Source of the DNA: Chromatiales bacterium
GTDB lineage: Bacteria > Pseudomonadota > Gammaproteobacteria > SZUA-152
NCBI GenBank assembly: GCA_026982475.1
Contig: JALSHB010000130.1
Span: 1 to 62,290, forward strand
Reading direction: 5' to 3'
DNA length: 62,290 nucleotides
A program made the translations under genes and the position numbers. This document shows positions 37,999 to 46,105 of this stretch, one piece after another; within the stretch, counting starts at the first letter, position 1; each line of letters starts with the position of its first letter. Under the pieces are notes generated by a model. The model saw only the letters and a list, made by a program, of their open reading frames with translations. It made no database searches and was not told where the DNA came from.

Positions 37999-38598
37999 CT
38001 ACTTGTCAAGCCTCGACAGATACTCGGCGACGGCGGCAATGTCCTTGTCGGACATCTTCGCCGCCACGCCCTGCATCATGCCGTTGACATCGTTGCTGCG
38101 CGCCTCGGTGCGATAATCGTGTAACGCCTTGCTGATGTAACCGGCCTTCTGCCCCGCCAGGCGGGGGAAGCCCGCCGGACCATTGCCCACCGCATTGGGG
38201 CCGTGACAACTGGCGCACGATGGCACGCCGGTGTAACGGTTTCCGCCTACATACAGCTTGCGGCCCTTGCTGTTGAGCTCGCCTTCCTCGGCCTTGGCCT
38301 TCTGGCTGCTGAAATAGGCCACGATATCGGCAATGTCCTCATCGCTCAGGCCTTCAACCATGCCGCTCATGGTAGGATCCTGGCGCGCACCGGACTGAAA
38401 ATCGTACATCTGTTTGCTGAGATAACCGGGAATCTGCCCCGCCAGGCTCGGCCATTCGGTATTGAAGCTGTTGCCATCTTCTCCATGGCAGCCCTGGCAC
38501 ATGGCGGACTTTTCCTTGCCGGCGACGGGATCACCGGCAGCGGTAGCATTGGCACTGAAACCCAGCAGCATACAGAGCGCGAGATGCGACCCTTTCAT
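37999..38598 (-). CDS. cc4: Dihaem cytochrome c4
   Basis: 199 aa with a signal peptide and two class-I haem domains: CQGCH (Cys34, Cys37, His38) and CASCH (Cys128, Cys131, His132). Distal methionines lie in DPTMSGM and NGMMQG. It carries electrons in the periplasm, usually to cbb3-type oxidases. It lies two genes from engB, as in Pseudomonas. Confidence 0.93.
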   Translation of the reverse strand: MKGSHLALCMLLGFSANATAAGDPVAGKEKSAMCQGCHGEDGNSFNTEWPSLAGQIPGYLSKQMYDFQSGARQDPTMSGMVEGLSDEDIADIVAYFSSQKAKAEEGELNSKGRKLYVGGNRYTGVPSCASCHGPNAVGNGPAGFPRLAGQKAGYISKALHDYRTEARSNDVNGMMQGVAAKMSDKDIAAVAEYLSRLDK

Positions 38599-38713
38599 AA
38601 CTTTGATCTCCTAAATTAACGTTGATAATGACTGGTTAAAACCGGGGAATGCGTGAATGATGTCGAATCGGCCCAGTGACTGGCAACGTTGTGGCGGCCT
38701 TGCCGCGCCACAA

Positions 38714-39040
38714 TCACCTGAGTCTCATGGGGCCCGATTGATTACTTTCAAAAAACGCCGAAACATCTTCCATGTCCTGATCGGACATGGACGCCGCCAT
38801 GCCGTTCATGATGGGATCCTTGCGGGTGCCGCTGCGGAAGGCCTTGAGCTGTTTCACCATGTATTTGGCATGTTGTCCCGCCAGTATGGGGTAGGCCGGA
38901 TTGGTGCTCACGCCCCCCTTGCCATGGCATACCTGGCATGCGCGGGCCTTGTCCCTGCCGGCCTCCACATCACCGGCAGCCTGGACGGGTGTCGCCGCCA
39001 ACATGGCCAGCAAAAAGAAAACCAGAACCCGCCATTGCAT
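38714..39040 (-). CDS. Monohaem cytochrome c (c4-like half)
   Basis: 108 aa from MQWRVLVFFLLAMLAATPVQA, an excellent signal peptide, with one haem site CQVCH (Cys35, Cys38, His39) and a likely Met ligand in DPIMNGMAASMSD. It resembles one domain of cytochrome c4 and may be a paralog of it. An ATG seven codons upstream (39061) is also in frame. Transcribed toward cytochrome c4, 115 bp away. Confidence 0.88.
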   Translation of the reverse strand: MQWRVLVFFLLAMLAATPVQAAGDVEAGRDKARACQVCHGKGGVSTNPAYPILAGQHAKYMVKQLKAFRSGTRKDPIMNGMAASMSDQDMEDVSAFFESNQSGPMRLR

Positions 39041-39061
39041 TATTACGCTTGCCTTCGTCAT

Positions 39062-39314
39062 TTCTGTTTTTCACGCCTCGTGCAGCTCTGGCCGTCGCCT
39101 CCGCCCCATGCCGGCAAGTCTGCCAGCAAGCTGCGGCAACGAGCCACACAGCCATACGGAGCAGAGCCTGCGGACAATGGCAGAACCATTTCAACCCCCC
39201 CTCTTCGACGACCACCTGAGTTCGACAGACTCTTAGGTTATTGCAGCTTTTGGCAAATTGCCACTCTATAATGGTGATTCCGCGCCGATGCCAACAATAT
39301 CCCCGAGCCCGCTC
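39062..39314. other. Divergent intergenic region upstream of engB
   Basis: A perfect TATAAT at 39267-39272 is 43 bp upstream of the engB start. TTGCAG at 39241-39246 is a possible but distant -35 (20-bp spacer). No coding frame of its own, although short frames exist. Confidence 0.4.
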
Positions 39315-39962
39315 ATGTCACAGACCCGCCCCCGCAAATCCTCTCCCTATCGGCATGCCTGTTTCCTCACCAGCGCCGCTCAGCTCACCCAGCTGCCGCC
39401 CGACGAGGGCTTCGAAGTGGCCTTTGCCGGGCGCTCCAATGCCGGCAAGTCCAGTGCCCTGAACCGCATCACGCAGCAGAAGTCCCTGGCCCGCACCAGC
39501 AAGACGCCAGGCCGCACCCAGCTGATCAACTTTTTCACCCTGGACGACGAACGCCGGCTGGTCGACCTGCCGGGCTATGGCTACGCCAGGGTCGCCGAAG
39601 CCGTCAAGCGGCGCTGGCAGGAAACCATGGAGGACTATCTCGCCAGCCGTCGGTCGCTGCAGGGGCTGGTCCTGCTGATGGACGTGCGCCATCCCCTGCG
39701 TGATACCGACCGGCAGCTGCTCGACTGGTGCTGGCACGTCGGCATGCCGGTGCACGTGCTGCTGACCAAGGCCGACAAGCTCAAGCGTGGCCCGGCCCAG
39801 GCCACCCTGCTGAAGGTGCGCGAGGCGCTGGCCCGCCAGGCGCCGCCCGGCAGCACCAGCGTGCAGCTGTTCTCCGCCCTCAAGGGCAGCGGCATCGATG
39901 AAGTACGCGACAGGCTCGACCACTGGCTGCGGCTGGCGGCCGTCAGTGACGAAGAGGCGTAA
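39315..39962 (+). CDS. engB: Ribosome biogenesis GTPase EngB (YsxC/YihA)
   Basis: 215-aa TRAFAC GTPase needed for 50S assembly. G1 is GRSNAGKSS (39-47), G2/G3 the region [11 protein letters not shown] and DLPGYGYA, G4 TKAD and G5 FSALK. The start [10 protein letters not shown] was chosen by family alignment; an in-frame ATG lies 19 codons upstream. Confidence 0.95.
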   Translation: MSQTRPRKSSPYRHACFLTSAAQLTQLPPDEGFEVAFAGRSNAGKSSALNRITQQKSLARTSKTPGRTQLINFFTLDDERRLVDLPGYGYARVAEAVKRRWQETMEDYLASRRSLQGLVLLMDVRHPLRDTDRQLLDWCWHVGMPVHVLLTKADKLKRGPAQATLLKVREALARQAPPGSTSVQLFSALKGSGIDEVRDRLDHWLRLAAVSDEEA

Positions 39963-39970
39963 AAAAGGGC

Positions 39971-40016
39971 AAAAAAAACCCCGGTGCCCGTGGTTGGGAG
40001 GAGGCGGGCACCGGGG
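39971..40016 (-). terminator. Strong intrinsic terminator, minus strand, in the engB-polA gap
   Basis: 12-bp perfect stem CCCCGGTGCCCG (39979-39990) with 40005-40016, a 14-base loop and, on the minus strand, eight consecutive U residues after the stem. No T-run follows on the plus strand, so it terminates transcripts coming from the polA side. Confidence 0.92.
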
Positions 40017-40100
40017 TCAATACCCGGCATTGGGGGCACCGGGAGTTGAATACCCGCTAGGGAGGAGGAGCGGGGAGGAGCGCTGCTCAGCGCTCACTCA
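39971..40100 (-). ncRNA. Candidate ~130-nt sRNA with CCUCCUCCC loops (Spot 42/ErsA position)
   Basis: Reading the minus strand, a sigma-E-type promoter is followed after about six bases by three hairpins. These are GAGCGCT-(4)-AGCGCTC (40078-40095), CCCGCT-(CCTCCTCCCT)-AGCGGG (40053-40074), and the terminator hairpin whose 14-base loop also carries CCTCCTCCC. Two loops thus expose an anti-Shine-Dalgarno-like sequence. The locus between engB and polA, transcribed in the polA direction, is that of E. coli Spot 42 and P. aeruginosa ErsA. Homology by sequence is not shown, only synteny and architecture. Confidence 0.72.
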
Positions 40101-40105
40101 CCTAC

Positions 40106-40133
40106 TATGACGGCCGGTATGAATAAAAGTTTC
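40106..40133 (-). promoter_or_regulatory. Sigma-E (AlgU-like) promoter candidate for the sRNA
   Basis: Minus-strand GAAACTT (40127-40133) and TCATA (40106-40110) are separated by exactly 16 bp. The match to the sigma-E consensus (GGAACTT, N16-17, TCnnA) is good. Predicted start near 40100. Confidence 0.6.
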
Positions 40134-40180
40134 GAGGCCTTTTAAAAATTTTTTATAACCAACTGTGGCGGCAGGCCTTT

Positions 40181-42883
40181 TCAGTGTGCCTCGTCCCAGT
40201 TGTCCCCCACCCCGGTATCCACCACCAATGGCACCTTCAGCGCCGCCACGTCGGTCATGCAGCGTTCGATCTCCGTCCGCGCGGCCTCCACCTGGTCCTC
40301 ATGGACCTCGAACACCAGCTCATCGTGCACCTGCATGATCAACGTCACGTCCAGCGCCGTTTCACCGATCCAGCGGTGGGTCTCGATCATCGCCTTCTTG
40401 ATGATGTCCGCCGCGGTGCCCTGCATGGGCGCGTTGATGGCGGTGCGCTCGGCGTACTGGCGGCGCTGGCCGTTGCGGTGGTTGATTTCCGGCAGGTACA
40501 GGCGGCGGCCGAATACGGTCTCGACGTAGCCCTTTTCGCGCGCGCTCTCGCGGGTGCGGTCCATGAAGGCCTTCACCCCGGGGTAGCGCTGGAAGTAGAG
40601 GTCGACGTATTCCTGCGCCGCCTGGCGCGGGATGCCCAGCTGCCGCGCCAGGCCGAAGGCGGACATGCCGTAGATGAGGCCGAAGTTGATGGCCTTGGCG
40701 CTGCGCCGCTGCTCGGCGTCGACCGCCTCCAGCGGCACCCCGAACACCTCGGCGGCGGTGGCGCGATGGATATCCTCACCCTGGGCGAAGGCGCGCAACA
40801 GGCCCTCGTCACCGGACAGGTGGGCCATGATGCGCAGCTCGATCTGCGAATAGTCGGCGGCGAGGATCTTGTGCCGTGGCGGCGCGATGAAGGCCTGGCG
40901 GATGCGCCGCCCCTCGGTGGTGCGCACCGGGATATTTTGCAGATTCGGGTCGGACGACGACAGCCGGCCGGTGCTGGCCACCGCCTGGTGATAGGAGGTA
41001 TGCACGCGGCCGGTGTCGGGGTCGATGCGCCGGGGCAGCTTGTCGGTGTAGGTGGACTTGAGCTTGGAGAGGCTGCGGTAGTCGAGGATCAGGCGCGGCA
41101 GGGGGTAGTCCAGGGCCAGCTCCGCCAGCACCTCCTCGGCGGTGGAGGGCGCGCCCTTGGGGGTCTTCTTCAGCACCGGCAGGCCGAGCTTGTCGAACAG
41201 GATGGCCTGGATCTGCTTGGGCGAGCCGAGGTTGAAGGGCTCGCCGGCCACCTCGAAGGCCTCTTTTTCGATCTCGGCCATGCGCGCCGCCAGCTCCTCG
41301 CTCTGCCGCGCCAGCATCTCGGCGTCTACCAGCACGCCGGTACGCTCCATGTCGGAGAGTACCGGGATCAACGGCATCTCGATGTCGCGGAACAGCGCCG
41401 CCAGCTTCGGCTCGGCTTCCAGCTTCGGCCACAGCACCTGGTGCAGGCGCAGGGTGATGTCGGCGTCCTCGGCGGCGTAGGGGCCGGCGGTGGCGATGGG
41501 CACCTGTTCGAAGCCGATCTGTTTGGCACCCTTGCCGGCCACGTCCTGGTAGCTGGTGGTCTTGCGGTTGAGGTACTTGAGGGCCAGCGAGTCCATGTCG
41601 TGGCGCGAGGCGGTGCTGTCCAGCACATAGGATTCGAGCATGGTGTCGAAGGCCATGCCGCGCAGGGCGATGCCGTGATTGAGCAGTACGTTGCGGTCGT
41701 ACTTGAGGTTCTGCCCCAGCAGCGGCGTGTCGGCGTCCTCCAGCAGCGGGCGCAGCTGCTCCAGCACCCAGTCGCGGTCGAGCTGCTCGCCGCCCGTGGG
41801 ATCGTCGTGGGTCAGCGGCACATAGGCCGCCTCGCCCGCCTCGACGGCGAAGGACACGCCCACCACGCGGGCCTGCATGTAGTCGAGACTGGTGGTCTCG
41901 GTGTCGAAGGCGAACAGTGGGGCGTCGCGCAGGCGTTGCAGCCAGACCGTGAAGGCCTGGCGATCCTGCAGCAGATGGTAGTCGCCGTCAGCGTGGTCGG
42001 CCTCGTCCTGCGGCGTCTCCTCCCCGTCACCGGACAGCAGTTCCGACAGCCAGCTCTTGAATTCCAGTTCGCCCACCAGCTTGATCAGGCGCTCCCTGTC
42101 CGGCTCGCGCACACGCAGGGCCTGCGGGCCCTGCGGCAACGGCACGTCGCACTTGATGGTGGCGAGCTGGCGTGACAAGGGCAGCTGGTCCAGCGAGGCG
42201 CGCAGGTTTTCGCCCACCTTACCCTTGATCTCGTCGGCGTGCTGGATGATCCCGTCCAGGCTGCCGTACTGCTTGAGCCACTTCACCGCCGTCTTCGGCC
42301 CCACCTTGGGCACCCCGGGGATGTTGTCGGAGGTATCGCCCACCAGGGCCAGATAATCGACGATCAGCGACGGCGGGATGCCGAACTTCTCCTCCACCCC
42401 GGCGACGTCGAGGGTGGTGCCGTCCATGGTGTTGACCAGGGTGACGTGCTCGTTGACCAGTTGCGCCATGTCCTTGTCGCCGGTGGAGATCACCGTGTCC
42501 ATGCCCTGCTCGGCCGCCTGCCGCGCCAGGGTGCCGATGACGTCGTCCGCCTCCACGCCGTCGATCACCAGCACCGGCAGGCCCATGGCCTCCACCAACT
42601 GGTGCAACAGCGCGACCTGGCTGCGCAGCTCATCGGGCATGGGCGGGCGGTTGGCCTTGTATTCGGCGTACAGGTCGTCGCGGAAGGTCTTGCCCTTGGC
42701 GTCGAACACCACCGCCATCAGCGCCGGCTGGTAGTCCTTGATCAGCCGCCGCAGCATGTTGGCGACGCCATAGATGGCCCCCGTATGCTGGCCGCGGGAA
42801 TTGCTCAGCGAGGGCAGGGCGTGAAAGGCGCGATACAGATAGGACGAGCCATCGACGAGGATCAGGCGGGGTCTTTTGGTCAT
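40181..42883 (-). CDS. polA: DNA polymerase I
   Basis: 900 aa with all three activities. The 5'-nuclease domain (about 1-290) contains LVDGSSYLYRAFHA and GDKDMAQLV. The 3'-5' exonuclease domain has FDTETTSLDYM with the catalytic Asp/Glu, so proofreading should be active. The polymerase domain has DYSQIELRIMAHLSGDEGLL, RRSAKAINFGLIYGMSAFGL and QVHDELVFEV. Fills repair gaps and removes RNA primers. Confidence 0.98.
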   Translation of the reverse strand: MTKRPRLILVDGSSYLYRAFHALPSLSNSRGQHTGAIYGVANMLRRLIKDYQPALMAVVFDAKGKTFRDDLYAEYKANRPPMPDELRSQVALLHQLVEAMGLPVLVIDGVEADDVIGTLARQAAEQGMDTVISTGDKDMAQLVNEHVTLVNTMDGTTLDVAGVEEKFGIPPSLIVDYLALVGDTSDNIPGVPKVGPKTAVKWLKQYGSLDGIIQHADEIKGKVGENLRASLDQLPLSRQLATIKCDVPLPQGPQALRVREPDRERLIKLVGELEFKSWLSELLSGDGEETPQDEADHADGDYHLLQDRQAFTVWLQRLRDAPLFAFDTETTSLDYMQARVVGVSFAVEAGEAAYVPLTHDDPTGGEQLDRDWVLEQLRPLLEDADTPLLGQNLKYDRNVLLNHGIALRGMAFDTMLESYVLDSTASRHDMDSLALKYLNRKTTSYQDVAGKGAKQIGFEQVPIATAGPYAAEDADITLRLHQVLWPKLEAEPKLAALFRDIEMPLIPVLSDMERTGVLVDAEMLARQSEELAARMAEIEKEAFEVAGEPFNLGSPKQIQAILFDKLGLPVLKKTPKGAPSTAEEVLAELALDYPLPRLILDYRSLSKLKSTYTDKLPRRIDPDTGRVHTSYHQAVASTGRLSSSDPNLQNIPVRTTEGRRIRQAFIAPPRHKILAADYSQIELRIMAHLSGDEGLLRAFAQGEDIHRATAAEVFGVPLEAVDAEQRRSAKAINFGLIYGMSAFGLARQLGIPRQAAQEYVDLYFQRYPGVKAFMDRTRESAREKGYVETVFGRRLYLPEINHRNGQRRQYAERTAINAPMQGTAADIIKKAMIETHRWIGETALDVTLIMQVHDELVFEVHEDQVEAARTEIERCMTDVAALKVPLVVDTGVGDNWDEAH

Positions 42884-42930
42884 GGTGTGGACTTGGACGA
42901 GTTGGAATGGGATGGGTTAGACTGAATCAC

Positions 42931-43290
42931 ATGCAAAACGATTATCCCATGTTTAGGCCCAGGACACGCAGCCCTCACCGCACATTGCTCACCGCCGGCC
43001 TGCTCTACTGCGCCAGCGCATGGCTGCTTGCGGCCTCTGCCGCCAGCCCCGAGCAGGACGAGGCCGAGGACGAAGACAGCGCCGAAAACGGCGTCGTCAT
43101 CCAGTCACCCGGCCAGGAAACCATCAACGAATACCGCATCAACGGCAAGCTGTACATGATCCGCATCACCCCGCAGAAGGGCGCCCCCTACTACCTGGTC
43201 GACGCCGATGGCGACGGCGATCTGGAGACGCGCACCAACGAGCTGGCCCCCGATTTCCTCATCCCCTCCTGGGTCATTTTCAGCTGGTAA
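42931..43290 (+). CDS. DUF2782-family small secreted or anchored protein
   Basis: 119 aa (103 aa if it starts at ATG 42949), with an N-terminal hydrophobic segment (LLTAGLLYCASAWLLAASAA), an acidic stretch, and the DUF2782 core INEYRINGKLYMIRITPQKG with a terminal WVIFSW. It is divergent from polA, as in Pseudomonas, where an equivalent gene lies next to polA. Function unknown. Confidence 0.8.
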   Translation: MQNDYPMFRPRTRSPHRTLLTAGLLYCASAWLLAASAASPEQDEAEDEDSAENGVVIQSPGQETINEYRINGKLYMIRITPQKGAPYYLVDADGDGDLETRTNELAPDFLIPSWVIFSW

Positions 43291-43327
43291 ACCCGCCGAT
43301 CACAACAAAACTGAATACACGCTGAAC

Positions 43328-43356
43328 TTGACAGCCTCTTTTCGCAATGGCATAAA
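43328..43356 (+). promoter_or_regulatory. Sigma-70 promoter of the small cytochrome c gene
   Basis: Perfect TTGACA at 43328-43333, a 17-bp spacer and CATAAA at 43351-43356. The implied leader of about 180 nt before the ATG at 43539 contains a CGGCACGCCGAAGGCCGGCG hairpin region (43421-43440) and an AAGGGG ribosome site. Confidence 0.65.
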
Positions 43357-43538
43357 ACCGCCTTGGGTTTTGCTGTACGCGACTTCGTTACTCAGGAATC
43401 CCAAGCCCAGGAGAGATGACCGGCACGCCGAAGGCCGGCGTCAAACGCTACTCCAAAACATTAAACCGGGGAGGGGGGAAGGCAGCGCATCGCTCGCAGT
43501 TCCATTCCTGCCTACATCAATATTTAAGGGGAATACCT

Positions 43539-43853
43539 ATGAATGCAAAATGGTTGATTGCACCTGTCGCTGCTGCTGCACTGTTCGTTTCCGGCCAGGC
43601 TTCCGCCGACCTGGATCTGGCCAAGAAGAGCGGCTGCATGGCTTGCCACGGCATTGACAAAAAGATCGTTGGCCCATCGTGGAAGGACGTCGCCGCCAAG
43701 TACAAGGGCGATGCCAACGCCCGCGATCTGCTGATCGGCAAGGTCAAGAAGGGCGGCAAGGGCACCTGGGGTGCGGCACCTATGCCCCCCTACTCACCGC
43801 GCGTCTCTGATGCCAACATCGAAAAGCTGGTGGATTTCATTCTGGAGCTCTAA
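43539..43853 (+). CDS. Small periplasmic class-I cytochrome c (c551/c552 type)
   Basis: 104 aa with a signal peptide (LIAPVAAAALFVSGQASA), haem site CMACH (Cys33, Cys36, His37), GPSWKDVAAKYKGD and the Met-ligand loop APMPPYSPRVSD. Mature size is about 82 residues, like cytochrome c551/c552 electron carriers. The start is fixed by AAGGGG upstream and by the signal peptide. Confidence 0.92.
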   Translation: MNAKWLIAPVAAAALFVSGQASADLDLAKKSGCMACHGIDKKIVGPSWKDVAAKYKGDANARDLLIGKVKKGGKGTWGAAPMPPYSPRVSDANIEKLVDFILEL

Positions 43854-43876
43854 ACCCGCAATCGCCTGATGGCAAT

Positions 43877-43909
43877 AAAAAAGGCCGGCACGCTGTGTCG
43901 GCCTTTTTT
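43877..43909. terminator. Intrinsic terminator after the cytochrome c gene
   Basis: AAAAAAGGCCGGCACGC facing GTGTCGGCCTTTTTT; stem of about 12 bp with one mismatch and T-runs on both strands. Confidence 0.9.
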
Positions 43910-44325
43910 ATTGCCCCGGCTTCGCCGCAACTTTCGCCACGCAGACAGGGCAAGGCGGCCACCGCCAGGCGCAAAGCCCGCAGTCACGCCCCCCCGGGCG
44001 CCGCTTTATGCACAATCCCGGGAAATCCCACACGAAACCTGACACTTCTGCCGAAAAAATGTCCCGCGACGCCTATTGACAATACTAACTCATTGTAATC
44101 TATGGATTTACCGTGGCGTTTAAATTTTGACCAATCCAACGGAATTCCAGCACTCACAAGCCCTGCGGCCCCTTCCCCCCATTTTATGCACAAAGTTATC
44201 CACAGCTTTTGTGGATAAACACACATCTGTCATATGGCCCAAGCAGTTAGCGCCCACATGCTAGAATCCGTGTGAGGTTTACAACCTAACTCTCCAGCCA
44301 TCACCCACAGAATCAGGGGCCTGAC
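43910..44325. other. Non-coding region with four DnaA boxes and an AT-rich stretch
   Basis: TTATNCACA matches occur at 44006-44014, 44184-44192 and 44196-44204 (plus) and 44210-44218 (minus). The last two are perfect TTATCCACA and face each other across five bases. An AT-rich stretch (about 44075-44135) lies between the first and the other three. An extended -10 (TG-C-TAGAAT, 44259-44267) leads into the next gene. The region could be an origin-like, DnaA-titrating or DnaA-regulated site. Confidence 0.7.
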
Positions 44326-45198
44326 ATGCCTGACTGGGCAACCATAGACCAGCACATCGGCGAAGCCACGGGGCAACCCTTCGCCACCCGTGACGCCCGA
44401 GCCGTCGGCGGTGGCTGCATCAACTCGGCCTACGTCCTGAGCGATGGCAAGCGCGGCTTTTTCATCAAACTCAATCACGCCGCCCGCCTGGCCATGTTCA
44501 AGGCCGAGGCCGAGGGGCTGAACGACATCCTGCACAGCCGCAGCATTCGCGCCCCGGCGCCGCTGTGCCACGGCGTGGCAGCGAACGAGGCCTATCTGGT
44601 GCTCGAGCACCTGCCCTTGGGCGGCCAGGGCAGCGCCGAACGACTGGGACGGGAGCTGGCGCAGATGCACCGCTGCCAGCACGAGCGCTTTGGCTGGCGG
44701 CGCGACAACACCATCGGCGCCACCCCGCAGATCAACACGGAGGAGACGGACTGGGTGCGTTTCTGGCAGCAACACCGCCTGGGCCACCAGCTGCGGCTGG
44801 CGGCGGAAAAGGGTGGCCACCTCGGCGCGCCGGCCGAGCAGCTGCTAGCCCGCACCGGCGACTTCTTCGGCGACGACCAGCCGCGCCCCAGCCTGCTGCA
44901 CGGCGACCTCTGGTCCGGCAACCACGCCTACACCGAAGACGGACAGCCGGTGATCTTCGACCCGGCCGTCTATTACGGCGACCGCGAGACCGACCTCGCC
45001 ATGACCGAGCTGTTCGGCGGCTTCCCGCCCACCTTCTATGCCGCCTATGAGGAGGCCTGGCCGCTGGATCCCGGCTATGCCACCCGCAAGACCCTCTACA
45101 ACCTCTATCACATCCTCAATCACTTCAACCTGTTCGGCGGCGGCTATCTCGAGCAGGCGCGGCACATGATCGCGCAATTACTGAGCGAAGTACGCTGA
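44326..45198 (+). CDS. Fructosamine kinase family protein
   Basis: 290-aa kinase-like fold of the fructosamine-3-kinase/aminoglycoside phosphotransferase group. It has GGGCINSAYVLSDG (glycine loop), FFIKLN (Lys), and the catalytic loop LLHGDLWSGNHAY with FDPAVYYGDRETDLAM. Family members phosphorylate protein-bound fructosamines or ribulosamines to reverse glycation. In Pseudomonas the gene after DUF2782 is a homoserine kinase of the same superfold, but motifs here (LWSGN, YYGDRE) favour fructosamine kinase. Confidence 0.88.
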   Translation: MPDWATIDQHIGEATGQPFATRDARAVGGGCINSAYVLSDGKRGFFIKLNHAARLAMFKAEAEGLNDILHSRSIRAPAPLCHGVAANEAYLVLEHLPLGGQGSAERLGRELAQMHRCQHERFGWRRDNTIGATPQINTEETDWVRFWQQHRLGHQLRLAAEKGGHLGAPAEQLLARTGDFFGDDQPRPSLLHGDLWSGNHAYTEDGQPVIFDPAVYYGDRETDLAMTELFGGFPPTFYAAYEEAWPLDPGYATRKTLYNLYHILNHFNLFGGGYLEQARHMIAQLLSEVR

Positions 45199-45256
45199 CA
45201 TCCGCCAGTACGCGCATTAGAATGCAGGGATCCACCGAGCCGAGCCGCGGAACGCC

Positions 45257-46105
45257 ATGCCCACCACCCTCATCCACTCTGCCGAGCTGAACAGCGAGCA
45301 GCGCGCCACCCTGAGCGAACGCCTGGGCGGCGAGCCGCGGCCCTGCGGCAGCCATTTCCGCCTCCAGCACGACAACGCCCTGGATCACACCGCCCTAGAG
45401 GCCCTGCGCGCCGAGCTGCATCTGGACATCAACACCCTGCCCAGCGACTTCGACCCGGCCCGCGTCGGCCTGCTGATCACGGACATGGACTCCACCCTCA
45501 TCAGCATCGAGTGCGTGGACGAAATCGCCGACTTCGTCGGCGTCAAGCCACAGGTGGCCGCCATCACCGAGGCCGCCATGCGCGGCGAAATCGACTTCGA
45601 GGCCTCGCTGCGCCGGCGCGTCGCACTGCTGGAGGGCCTCAACACCGCGGCCCTGCAGCGGGTCTACGATGAACGCCTGCGCCTCAACCCCGGCGCCGAG
45701 GAACTGATCGCCGGCCTCAAGGCGCGCGACATCAAACTGGCCCTGGTGTCCGGCGGCTTCACCTTTTTCACCGACCGCCTGAAGGCGCGCCTGGCGCTGG
45801 ATTTCACCCTCGCCAACATCCTCGCCGAGAAGGACGGCAAGCTGCTGGGCACGGTAGAGGGCGCCATCGTCGGCGCCGAGGCCAAGGCCACCTACCTCAC
45901 CGCCCTCTGTCACGAACTGGACATCCACCCCGCGCAGGTGGTGGCCATGGGCGACGGCGCCAACGACCTGAAGATGCTCGCCGCGGCCGGCCTCGGCGTG
46001 GCCTATCACGCCAAGCCCGCGGTGCGCGCCCAGGCCGATGCCGCCCTCCACCACCGGGGGCTGGACGCGGTGCTGGACATGCTCTGGACCGGAGACGAGT
46101 GCTGA
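45257..46105 (+). CDS. serB: Phosphoserine phosphatase SerB
   Basis: 282-aa HAD phosphatase: DMDSTLISIECVDEIADF (Asp76, Asp78), SGGFTFFTDRLKARL and GDGANDLKML. The N-terminal ~68 residues are shorter than the ACT-containing region of longer SerB proteins. Last step of serine synthesis. It overlaps the next gene as TGATG. Confidence 0.94.
   Translation: MPTTLIHSAELNSEQRATLSERLGGEPRPCGSHFRLQHDNALDHTALEALRAELHLDINTLPSDFDPARVGLLITDMDSTLISIECVDEIADFVGVKPQVAAITEAAMRGEIDFEASLRRRVALLEGLNTAALQRVYDERLRLNPGAEELIAGLKARDIKLALVSGGFTFFTDRLKARLALDFTLANILAEKDGKLLGTVEGAIVGAEAKATYLTALCHELDIHPAQVVAMGDGANDLKMLAAAGLGVAYHAKPAVRAQADAALHHRGLDAVLDMLWTGDEC

Noticed and set aside
39963..40140. Plus-strand sRNA or engB terminator in the engB-polA gap
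   Set aside because: The main hairpin lacks a plus-strand T-run and the loops would be purine-rich; promoter and U-tract both fit only the minus strand.
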